DNA of 7,974 nucleotides from JAERML01 sp035687895 (GTDB lineage: Bacteria; Bacteroidota; Ignavibacteria; UBA10030; UBA6906): contig DASRUE010000155.1 of assembly GCA_035687895.1 (NCBI GenBank), positions 1 to 7,974 of the forward strand, given 5' to 3'. Both the position numbers and the translations under genes were made by a program. The notes below the pieces were generated by a model. That model was not told where the DNA came from, made no database searches, and saw only the letters and a program-made list of their open reading frames with translations. This document shows positions 1 through 5,744 of the stretch, in pieces (position 1 is the first letter of the stretch; the number at the start of each line of letters is the position of its first letter).

Positions 1-356
1 CGTTCCAGATACGGGATGACTTGCTGGATTATGTGGGGAGAAAGAGCATCACCGGCAAACCGACCGGCCTTGATCTGAACGAGAAGAAGTTGACGCTTCC
101 CTTGATCCATGCTTTGGCAAACGCGCCCAAGCGGGAAGGAAAGGAAATTCTCGGGATGGTGAAGAACGGGGGGAAGAAAATGAAGGTCGCCGCGGTAGTC
201 GATTTCGTCACGACCCACGGCGGACTGGAGTATGCCGCTGCCAAAGCCCACCACTTTGCCGACCTCGCGCGGAAGGATATCGCCTCGTTCCCCGACTCAC
301 CGAGCAAACAGTCTTTGCTCGCATTCGCGGATTTTGTGGTGGAGAGGGAGAAATGA
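1..356 (+). CDS. Polyprenyl diphosphate synthase (trans-isoprenyl chain type), C-terminal part
   Basis: This is the C-terminal 117 residues of a trans-polyprenyl diphosphate synthase, open to the left edge and read from base 3. The family lengthens allylic diphosphates with isopentenyl diphosphate to make the side chain of quinones or similar carriers. The fragment opens with FQIRDDLLDY, which contains the second Asp-rich motif (DDxxD) that binds the magnesium-diphosphate of isopentenyl diphosphate. It continues with the usual GKPTGLDLNEKKLTLPLIHAL block that follows this motif in octaprenyl/heptaprenyl synthases. The rest is the helical C-terminus (HGGLEYAAAKA, then an Ala/Leu-rich end). Chain length cannot be judged because the first Asp-rich motif and the residues before it lie outside the window. 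The stop codon is 6 bases from the stop of the convergent stress-protein gene, with no intrinsic terminator in between. Confidence 0.93.
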   Translation, partial: FQIRDDLLDYVGRKSITGKPTGLDLNEKKLTLPLIHALANAPKREGKEILGMVKNGGKKMKVAAVVDFVTTHGGLEYAAAKAHHFADLARKDIASFPDSPSKQSLLAFADFVVEREK

Positions 357-362
357 CGAACC

Positions 363-938
363 CTACTCTGTCGTTTGCGGCCGCACAATCAACACCGGGC
401 ACTTTGCAAGACGCATGATGCGCGCCGCGGTGCTGCCGAAGAGGATGTGCTCAACACCGCTATGGCCGTGAGTGGCAATGACGATGAGATCGATCTTTTG
501 CTCTGCCGCTTCTTGCAGAATTTCCTGGTGGGGCTTTCCCGTCCGGACTGCGGACGTCGCCTTCACACGCGCGCCGATCTCCTCCGCAATCAGACTCTTC
601 AACTCTTCCGCACCCTTCTCCCGGAGCTCATCTTCCACGCCGGGCATTACCACCTGTCCGAAACCAAGATCAGCAGGGTAAATTGTGGGTTCGACCACGT
701 AGATCAGGTGCAACGTAGCGCCGAACTGCTCTGCCATCGGGATGGCGTACTTGAGGGCATTCTTGGAATGGCTGGAGAAATCAATCGGGACGAGAATTCG
801 ATTAATCATGCGCGAGAGTTCGTCGGGACGATGGGTGGCAGCCTGTCGGTGGTCTCTTGTGCGTGAAGAGCGGGGGGGGCGTGTGCGTCTGGGTGCGCGT
901 TTTGGTGTGCGTTTCGAGGGGCGTGGTGTTTTCTTCAT
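363..938 (-). CDS. Universal stress protein (UspA family) with a basic N-terminal tail
   Basis: This encodes 191 residues. Residues 44-191 form a complete single Usp domain. MINRILVPIDFS carries the nucleotide-binding Asp (D53). LIVIATHGHSG, followed by GST at 168-170, gives the ATP-loop pattern of THG, nine residues, then Gly-Ser. The C-terminal strand is CPVLIVRP. ATP-binding Usp proteins are cytoplasmic and support survival under stress, but the target here is unknown. Residues 1-43 form an unusual tail with 16 Lys/Arg and 7 Pro. I chose the start at 938 because GGAGG lies 6 bases upstream (945-949). The internal ATG at 809, where a normal Usp would begin, has no Shine-Dalgarno site. A C8 run in codons 20-23 makes the tail frame-sensitive, so the core 363-809 is certain and the tail is not. 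It is the last gene of the minus-strand group, 72 bases after ilvE. Confidence 0.85.
   Translation of the reverse strand: MKKTPRPSKRTPKRAPRRTRPPRSSRTRDHRQAATHRPDELSRMINRILVPIDFSSHSKNALKYAIPMAEQFGATLHLIYVVEPTIYPADLGFGQVVMPGVEDELREKGAEELKSLIAEEIGARVKATSAVRTGKPHQEILQEAAEQKIDLIVIATHGHSGVEHILFGSTAARIMRLAKCPVLIVRPQTTE
872..879. repeat. Eight-base G:C homopolymer inside the Usp tail
   Basis: There is a run of eight G on the plus strand (eight C in the coding strand) at codons 20-23 of the stress-protein reading frame. Such runs are prone to slippage and to base-calling errors. Loss of one C would make the upstream frame end at TGA (806-808), overlapping the internal ATG (807-809) as ATGA. Gain of one C would give a stop at a TAA a few bases past that ATG. 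Confidence 0.9.
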
Positions 939-944
939 GACGTA

Positions 945-949
945 CCTCC
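945..949 (-). promoter_or_regulatory. Shine-Dalgarno site deciding the Usp start
   Basis: GGAGG is read on the minus strand, 6 bases before the ATG at 936-938. It is the strongest initiation signal near this gene and supports translation beginning at 938 rather than at the internal ATG at 809. Confidence 0.75.
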
Positions 950-968
950 ATGATGAGGCGGAAATGAT

Positions 969-998
969 GGACGCCGGTATGATGTGGTCCCGGCGTCC
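969..998 (-). terminator. GC-rich hairpin after ilvE, possible terminator or attenuator
   Basis: This is a perfect 9-bp stem (GGACGCCGG with CCGGCGTCC) around a 12-base loop. It starts 13 bases past the ilvE stop and lies wholly in the gap before the stress-protein gene. The minus-strand transcript continues with AUCAUUU rather than a clean U-run, so as an intrinsic terminator it is weak. It may partly separate ilvE from the downstream gene, stabilise the 3' end of the upstream message, or both. Confidence 0.5.
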
Positions 999-1010
999 GG
1001 CAGAATCCTG

Positions 1011-1937
1011 TCAGTCGTTATATACATGCTTCAGCCATTTGTGGGAGTCGTTCCCATTCTTGACGATATCAAAGAAGGTTTTCTGCAGTTTCAGCGTGAT
1101 CGGTCCCGGTTTGCCGTCGGCGACGAGCTGCTTGTCCACCGACCGGATGGGAGTGATCTCAGCAGCGGTACCGGTGAAAAACAACTCGTCGGCAACATAC
1201 ACGAATTCTCGCGGCAGGTTGGTAGTCACCACTTTGAGTCCGGCCTCTTCGGCGAGCTGCATAACCGATTCGCGGGTCACACCCGGCAGAAGCGACGATG
1301 ACAACTGCGGCGTGTAGATGATACCGTCCCTGATTGCGAAGAGGTTCTCGCCCGAGCCCTCGCTCAGGTTGCCATGCACATCAAGCGCAATTGCCTCGTG
1401 GAAGCCGGCCTGGATCGCCTCCATCTTCATAAGCTGAGAGAGGATGTAGTTCCCCCCCGCCTTCGCCATTTGAGGAAGCGTGTTCGGCGCGGGCCGTGCC
1501 CAGGTGGAAATGCAGACATCGATTCCATTCTGAAGCGCCTCGGGTCCAAGGTAGCTGCCCCACTCCCACACCGCAATCGTCACGTCGACCGGACAGTTCA
1601 ACGGATTGACCCCCACGTCACCGTACCCTCGGTACACAATAGGACGGATGTAGCAGGCCTGCATTTTGTTAATGCGGATTGTTTCCAGGATAGCCTGTTC
1701 AATCTGAGCTTCGGTGAAGGGGATCTTTGTCCGGTAGATCTTGGTGGAGTCAAACAGCCGGCGGATATGACGGTCGAGACGGAAGATGGCGGATCCCGTT
1801 GCCGTCTTGTAACACCGTATACCTTCGAACCAACTTGATCCATAGTGGATGACATGAGAGAGGATATGGATGTTCGCGTCGTCCCAATTGATGAACTTCC
1901 CGTTCATCCATATTTTGTCGACTTTCTTTACGGCCAT
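1011..1937 (-). CDS. ilvE: Branched-chain amino acid aminotransferase (class IV PLP enzyme)
   Basis: A full-length 308-residue fold-type IV aminotransferase, matching the normal length of IlvE. It transfers the amino group between glutamate and the keto acids of leucine, isoleucine and valine, in the cytoplasm, with pyridoxal phosphate. HYGSSWFEGIR (31-41) is the N-terminal IlvE signature. RLDRHIRRL (53-61) contains the phosphate-binding Arg. MAKAGGNY (157-164) places the Schiff-base lysine at K159. LSEGSGENLF (191-200) contains the cofactor-ring Glu, and TGTAAEITPI (255-264) closes the active site. The start is well supported by GAGG at 1944-1947, 6 bases before the ATG. D-amino acid transaminase and aminodeoxychorismate lyase share the fold, but the motif set and length favour IlvE. 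It sits between the ceramide-type acyltransferase gene and the stress-protein gene on the same strand, which suggests that it feeds branched keto acids or acyl starters toward the lipid genes upstream. That link is inferred. Confidence 0.93.
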   Translation of the reverse strand: MAVKKVDKIWMNGKFINWDDANIHILSHVIHYGSSWFEGIRCYKTATGSAIFRLDRHIRRLFDSTKIYRTKIPFTEAQIEQAILETIRINKMQACYIRPIVYRGYGDVGVNPLNCPVDVTIAVWEWGSYLGPEALQNGIDVCISTWARPAPNTLPQMAKAGGNYILSQLMKMEAIQAGFHEAIALDVHGNLSEGSGENLFAIRDGIIYTPQLSSSLLPGVTRESVMQLAEEAGLKVVTTNLPREFVYVADELFFTGTAAEITPIRSVDKQLVADGKPGPITLKLQKTFFDIVKNGNDSHKWLKHVYND

Positions 1938-1991
1938 TATTCACCTCGCGTGCGTGGTGGGGTTTATTCAACGTTGGATATTGTACAGCGT

Positions 1992-2004
1992 GTTGCATTG
2001 CAAC
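1992..2004. promoter_or_regulatory. 13-base palindrome upstream of ilvE
   Basis: GTTGCA and TGCAAC are exact inverted 6-base arms around one central base, in the 70-base gap between the acyltransferase stop and the ilvE start. A shorter TGTACA palindrome lies just downstream on the ilvE side. It could be an operator for a dimeric regulator. A TACAAT box is present nearby on the minus strand, but I find no -35 element at a proper distance, so a promoter here is not established. Confidence 0.3.
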
Positions 2005-2007
2005 AGT

Positions 2008-3126
2008 CTAGAACGTCAACTGATACACCCGGTAGCGTTTGTCGATCGTTCCCTGCATAAGCTCGGCGCCGCGGTTCATCATCACATTGTCTTCATTCAC
2101 CCAGCTTGCTTCTCCGTGCGGGTAGCCGCTTGCGACGCAACGGCGGCCGGTCTCATAGAAAAGTGCCGCCCCAATACCGGTGTTGGCGTACTCAGGGAGA
2201 ACACCGAGGATGATGATCCGCACTCTGTCAATCTTCTTCTTGAAGAGAAGCATGCGGAGTAATGCAGGTAGTAACCAGCCCCGCTTGTTGTACACCATGA
2301 TCCGGTTGATATCCGGGATCGTCATCCCGAATCCCACCGGCTTCCCTTTGGACTCCGCAATGATGACAAGCCGCGGGTCGACGATCATCTTCAGGTCCTT
2401 TGCGACGTAGTTGAATTCCTCTTCCGTCATCGGCACTTCCCCCCAGTTCTTCGACCAGCCCCGGGAATAGAGATCCCGAACGACCTTCACCTCTTCATTA
2501 TAACGCGACATGTCAAGCGGACGGATCTTGAGGCTCTCCCTTCTGCTCACCACATCAGCAATGCGCGTGAACTTCTCGTTGAAGACCTTGTCTTTGTGAA
2601 TGTAGTAGGCAAAGAGGTCCTGTGCCTTTTGGAATCCATAGTTCTCAACAAGCTTTTGATAGTAGTCGGGATTGTACGCCATCAGGACTGCCGGAAGTCG
2701 GTCGAACCCTTCGATGAGCAGTCCATACTCGTCATTCACCGAGGGGCTGGCCGGTCCTCGCATGGCTGTTACTCCACGTGCTTCAAGCCACCCACGCGTC
2801 GCATCGAACAGCGCGTTGGCAATCGCCTGATCATTCGCCGACTCAAAGAATCCGAAGAAGCCGATGTTCTCATCGTGCTCCTTGTTATGGTTATCGTTGA
2901 CGACCGCACCAATTCTCCCCACCACTTCACCATTCCGTTCCGCCAGAAACAACTCCATCGCTGCATGCTTGTAGAACGGGTTTCCCTTCCGGTCGATCAG
3001 CTTACGGCGATCCATAAGGAGCGGCGGCACCCAATACGGATTCCCTTTATAGAACTTCCACTGACATTTGATGAAGGTCCTTTCATCCTTCTTCGTACGA
3101 ACCGGACGGACTGTAACAGAGCTCAT
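2008..3126 (-). CDS. GNAT-like acyltransferase, candidate bacterial ceramide synthase
   Basis: This protein has 372 residues and appears to have two halves. The first (about 1-180) has the sequence characteristic of a family usually labelled only as GNAT N-acetyltransferase: NPYWVPPLL near 29, GRIGAVVNDNHN near 70-81, GFFGFFE at 89-95, and MRGPASPSVNDEYGLLIEGFD at 122-142. The second half (about 200-372) carries an acyl-CoA/ACP-binding loop of GNAT type, PEYANTGIGAALF (311-323), and ends in YRVYQLTF. It has no signal peptide or clear membrane helix, although 284-296 is hydrophobic. Bacterial ceramide synthases belong to this superfamily. Its place just downstream of spt makes N-acylation of a 3-keto-sphingoid base the best guess, but ordinary acetyltransfer is not excluded. 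No Shine-Dalgarno site precedes the ATG at 3126. The frame is open upstream to spt without any ATG, GTG or TTG, so no longer start is available. Confidence 0.85.
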   Translation of the reverse strand: MSSVTVRPVRTKKDERTFIKCQWKFYKGNPYWVPPLLMDRRKLIDRKGNPFYKHAAMELFLAERNGEVVGRIGAVVNDNHNKEHDENIGFFGFFESANDQAIANALFDATRGWLEARGVTAMRGPASPSVNDEYGLLIEGFDRLPAVLMAYNPDYYQKLVENYGFQKAQDLFAYYIHKDKVFNEKFTRIADVVSRRESLKIRPLDMSRYNEEVKVVRDLYSRGWSKNWGEVPMTEEEFNYVAKDLKMIVDPRLVIIAESKGKPVGFGMTIPDINRIMVYNKRGWLLPALLRMLLFKKKIDRVRIIILGVLPEYANTGIGAALFYETGRRCVASGYPHGEASWVNEDNVMMNRGAELMQGTIDKRYRVYQLTF

Positions 3127-3251
3127 GAAATCATTTGTCGTGAATTGGGGGAGAACGATGTGCCGGCTGCCTTGGGTGTACTCAGAGGATATGGAAAACT
3201 CCGGGGCATTGCCGTCACTGAAGGAACAGGTGAAGAACGTGCAACGGAAGA

Positions 3252-4532
3252 CTAGTGGATGATGCCCATCTTCTCGCCAATGGTGCCGAACGTGTCGAGA
3301 ATGGTGTTGAGGTGCCGGTCCTCGTGGGTGGCCATGTAGCTGGTCCGGAGCATCTGCATCCCGTTCGGGACACCGGGACTGATGAATGCGTTGACGAACA
3401 CGCCCGCATCGAACAGGGCTCGCCAGAATCTGAACGTGTTGAGGTCGTCACCAATAATGACAGGAACAATGGCCGTCTGACCGTCTATCACATTGAAGCC
3501 CATGGCCTTGAATCCTTTTCGCATCTTGTCTGCGTTGGCAATAAGCCGGTTGATGAGTCCGGGTTCCTTCTCAAGGATATCCAGCGCCGCAATGGCGGAG
3601 GCAACGGACGCGGCCGTCGGACTGGCACTGAAGATCAGGGCCGGTGCTGTATGCTTGAGGTAGTTGATAACGGCACGTTCTCCAACAACGAAGCCACCGA
3701 GGGAAGCAAACGTTTTGCTGAACGTCCCCATGGTCAGATCCACATCGTTCTCCAGGCCGAAGTGGCTCGCGGTGCCACGGCCGCCCTTGCCAATCACGCC
3801 GGTCGAATGGGCATCATCAATCAGGATACGTGCATTGTACTTCTTCGCAACGGCAACAAGATTCGGGAGATCCACAATCGTCCCCGTCGTGCTGAAAACA
3901 CCGTCGGACACGACGAGCTTGGGAACCTCGAGCGGAAGCTTTGCAATCACGCGCTCCAAATCCTTCATATCGTTATGCTTGAAACGGACAAAGTCTGCAA
4001 ACGCGCCTTTCGCCATCAGGTTGCCGGCAACGATGCATGCGTGGTTATCACGATCCGAAACGACATACTCCCCTTTTTGCACGAGGGTCGGGATGATGCC
4101 TTGCGCGGTCTGGTAGCCCGTACTATAGAGAAGACAGGCTTCTTTGTTGAAGAAGGCAGCAAGGCGTTCTTCCAGGTCGATGTGAAGCTTCAGTGTTCCG
4201 GTAAGATAGCGGGACCCGGAGCAACCAGTCCCGTACTTTTCAATGGCCTTGATGGCGGCGGCCTTGACGCGCGGATCGGCAGTGAGCCCGAGGTAGTTGT
4301 TCGATCCGGCCATGATGATCTTCCGGCCTTCGATCATCACCACCGGTCCTTCATTCTCTTCGATCGGTCTGAAATACGGGTAGTAGCCTTGCGCCTTAAT
4401 CTCGTCTGCACGGGTGAAGGTACGGCACTTCTCAAACAAGTCTGTAGTCTTTTTGCGGGGTTCAGTCACCGTGTGCTGCCTCTCAATTCGCTCATCTGGG
4501 TAAATTGCAGGATCGCTTCTGGCGTCTCTCAT
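3252..4532 (-). CDS. spt: Serine palmitoyltransferase (alpha-oxoamine synthase family)
   Basis: This PLP enzyme of the alpha-oxoamine synthase family has 426 residues, the length expected for soluble bacterial SPT. It condenses L-serine with a long acyl thioester to 3-keto-sphinganine, the first step of sphingolipid synthesis. Residues are counted from the ATG at 4532. GSNNYLGL is at 76-83 and GTGCSGSRYLTGT starts at 101. H164 stacks on the cofactor. DDAHSTG (239-245) gives D239 and H242. TFSKTFASLGG gives the Schiff-base lysine K273, and MLRTS gives R396. The FSKTFAS-GG form is typical of SPT, while BioF and Kbl generally have a LGKA-type sequence there. I prefer the ATG at 4532 because AAGGAG (4540-4545) is 7 bases from it but only 1 base from the ATG at 4538. 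The gene leads the minus-strand group and has its own strong promoter. Confidence 0.92.
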   Translation of the reverse strand: MRDARSDPAIYPDERIERQHTVTEPRKKTTDLFEKCRTFTRADEIKAQGYYPYFRPIEENEGPVVMIEGRKIIMAGSNNYLGLTADPRVKAAAIKAIEKYGTGCSGSRYLTGTLKLHIDLEERLAAFFNKEACLLYSTGYQTAQGIIPTLVQKGEYVVSDRDNHACIVAGNLMAKGAFADFVRFKHNDMKDLERVIAKLPLEVPKLVVSDGVFSTTGTIVDLPNLVAVAKKYNARILIDDAHSTGVIGKGGRGTASHFGLENDVDLTMGTFSKTFASLGGFVVGERAVINYLKHTAPALIFSASPTAASVASAIAALDILEKEPGLINRLIANADKMRKGFKAMGFNVIDGQTAIVPVIIGDDLNTFRFWRALFDAGVFVNAFISPGVPNGMQMLRTSYMATHEDRHLNTILDTFGTIGEKMGIIH

Positions 4533-4539
4533 TCCCATA

Positions 4540-4545
4540 CTCCTT
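4540..4545 (-). promoter_or_regulatory. Shine-Dalgarno site deciding the spt start
   Basis: AAGGAG on the minus strand is spaced 7 bases from the ATG at 4530-4532 and only 1 base from the ATG at 4536-4538. Normal spacing therefore selects the second ATG and gives a 426-residue protein. Confidence 0.7.
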
Positions 4546-4568
4546 CGCGCGGCGCAGAATTGGCTCCG

Positions 4569-4597
4569 TTGCTTCTGAAATGCGTTTTCAATATACT
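4569..4597 (+). promoter_or_regulatory. Candidate promoter for the divergent SDR gene
   Basis: TTGCTT (4569-4574) and TATACT (4592-4597) are 17 bases apart. The -10 matches five of six consensus positions and the -35 only three. It would give a leader of roughly 49 bases before the GTG at 4653. Its -10 box overlaps the -10 box of the spt promoter on the other strand. Confidence 0.45.
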
Positions 4598-4618
4598 TGA
4601 ACGTGCCTCAAAAGTCAA
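4590..4618 (-). promoter_or_regulatory. Sigma-70-type promoter for spt
   Basis: The -35 box TTGACT (4613-4618) and -10 box TATATT (4590-4595) each match the consensus at five of six positions, with a 17-base spacer. Transcription would start near 4583, giving a leader of about 50 bases. It is the best promoter visible in the window and would drive the whole spt to usp group. If the host is a Bacteroidota member with a divergent primary sigma factor, this consensus may not apply directly. Confidence 0.65.
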
Positions 4619-4652
4619 TCAGATTTCGCTCACCAGTATCCCCCATCCACCT

Positions 4653-5639
4653 GTGAATGCACTCGTTACCGGAAGTACCGGCTTCATTGGGAGTCACCTC
4701 GTTGATCTTTTGCTCAAAAGGAACTATACCGTTCGTTGTCTTGTCCGCCGCTCCAGTGATATGCGCTGGCTGCAGGGATTGCCGGTGGAGTTCGTGTACG
4801 GCGACCTCTTCGACCACGACGCTCTTCGGAATGCAGTGAGTAGTGTGGACTATGTCTATCACTCCGCTGGCGTGACAAAGGCAAAGAGGAAGGAAGACTA
4901 CTACCGGGGCAATGCCACTGGCACACGAAACATCCTTGATGCGGTGCTTACCTACAACCCGGGACTCAAACGGTTCATCCAGATCAGCAGCCAGGCGGCA
5001 GTTGGCCCGAGCGAAACGAAAACTCCTATCACTGAAGATGTAACACCTCACCCCCTGACGACCTACGGCAAGAGCAAGTGGAAAGCCGAGCAGGAGTGTC
5101 TTGCTGCTTCGACAAAAATCGCCGTGACCATCTGCCGACCACCCGCGGTGTACGGACCGAGGGACAAGGACGTGTTCGAGTTTTTCAACACGATGAGCAA
5201 AGGGTTGCAGCCGATGGTGGGATTCAGCGAGAAATACGTCAGCCTCATCCATGTCAGCGATTTGGTACGGGGTTTTGTCCTTGCAGGCGAGAGCGAGAAG
5301 GGGGCGGGCCAGATTTATTTTATCGCAAGCAAGGATGTGTACGGCTGGAAAGAGATCGGAGAAGTCACCCGGGCGGTCATGAAGAAGAACGCTCTCCGGC
5401 TCCGGATACCGGAGTTTGGCATCTACACCATCGCCGCGTTCGCCGAGTTCCTTTCCCTCTTCAGTCCAAAGCCGGCGCTGATCAACTTCGAGAAAGCCCG
5501 TGACATGGTACAGGACTATTGGACGTGTGATTCGTCGAAAGCGAAGAGCGACTTCGGGTACGTGCAACAGATCTCACTTGAAGCGGGGATCCAGGACACT
5601 GTGTCCTGGTACAAAGCACACAAATGGCTAAAACAGTAA
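4653..5639 (+). CDS. NAD(P)-dependent extended SDR (epimerase/dehydratase type), candidate ceramide reductase
   Basis: A 328-residue extended short-chain dehydrogenase/reductase. The N-terminus is a Rossmann fold with TGSTGFIG (6-13) binding the dinucleotide. DLF at 51-53 follows the third strand. ISSQAAV at 111-117 includes the catalytic Ser, YGKSK at 138-142 gives the YxxxK pair Y138/K142, and RPPAVYGPRD (162-171) is the usual active-site exit strand. Members act on sugar nucleotides, steroids or lipids. Its position beside spt and the GNAT acyltransferase points to reduction of the 3-keto group of an oxidised ceramide or 3-keto-sphinganine, as for the bacterial ceramide reductase. A sugar-nucleotide role is the main alternative. 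The GTG start puts the Rossmann strand at the very N-terminus, as usual. No in-frame ATG, GTG or TTG lies closely upstream, and no Shine-Dalgarno site is visible. A longer open frame extending upstream through spt in antisense is not coding. Confidence 0.87.
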   Translation: MNALVTGSTGFIGSHLVDLLLKRNYTVRCLVRRSSDMRWLQGLPVEFVYGDLFDHDALRNAVSSVDYVYHSAGVTKAKRKEDYYRGNATGTRNILDAVLTYNPGLKRFIQISSQAAVGPSETKTPITEDVTPHPLTTYGKSKWKAEQECLAASTKIAVTICRPPAVYGPRDKDVFEFFNTMSKGLQPMVGFSEKYVSLIHVSDLVRGFVLAGESEKGAGQIYFIASKDVYGWKEIGEVTRAVMKKNALRLRIPEFGIYTIAAFAEFLSLFSPKPALINFEKARDMVQDYWTCDSSKAKSDFGYVQQISLEAGIQDTVSWYKAHKWLKQ

Positions 5640-5744
5640 TGAGAATAAGACGACACCACTGAAGTATTGTTCCCCCTCCTTCATGACCGTTTTGCCTGAA
5701 GAGAGGCGGAGCCGGAGAAATAGACCCAACTCCCCGCAGGTTTT

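Noticed and set aside
357..362. A search for a terminator between the polyprenyl synthase and Usp genes
   Set aside because: The stops are 6 bases apart and no hairpin with a T-run is visible at the junction.
3123..3209. A 28-codon minus-strand ORF ending at the acyltransferase start
   Set aside because: It lacks a ribosome site and a recognisable product. It is kept only as a possible coupling element, not as a gene.
2596..3255. A 219-codon plus-strand frame antisense to the acyltransferase
   Set aside because: It has no ribosome site and no recognisable domain. The minus-strand acyltransferase explains the region fully.
3252..4532. An alternative call of 8-amino-7-oxononanoate synthase (BioF) or 2-amino-3-ketobutyrate ligase (Kbl)
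   Set aside because: The lysine context FSKTFASLGG, the GTGCSGSR segment and the ceramide-type neighbours favour SPT. No biotin or threonine catabolism genes are nearby.
3255..4652. A plus-strand frame open for about 466 codons antisense to spt and continuous with the SDR gene
   Set aside because: It mirrors the codon bias of spt on the other strand. The encoded sequence shows no family signature, and the recognisable SDR begins only at 4653. The spt reading has complete active-site motifs.
4608..5567. A 319-codon minus-strand frame antisense to the SDR gene
   Set aside because: The plus strand has Rossmann and YxxxK motifs. The minus-strand product has none and would run through the divergent promoter region.
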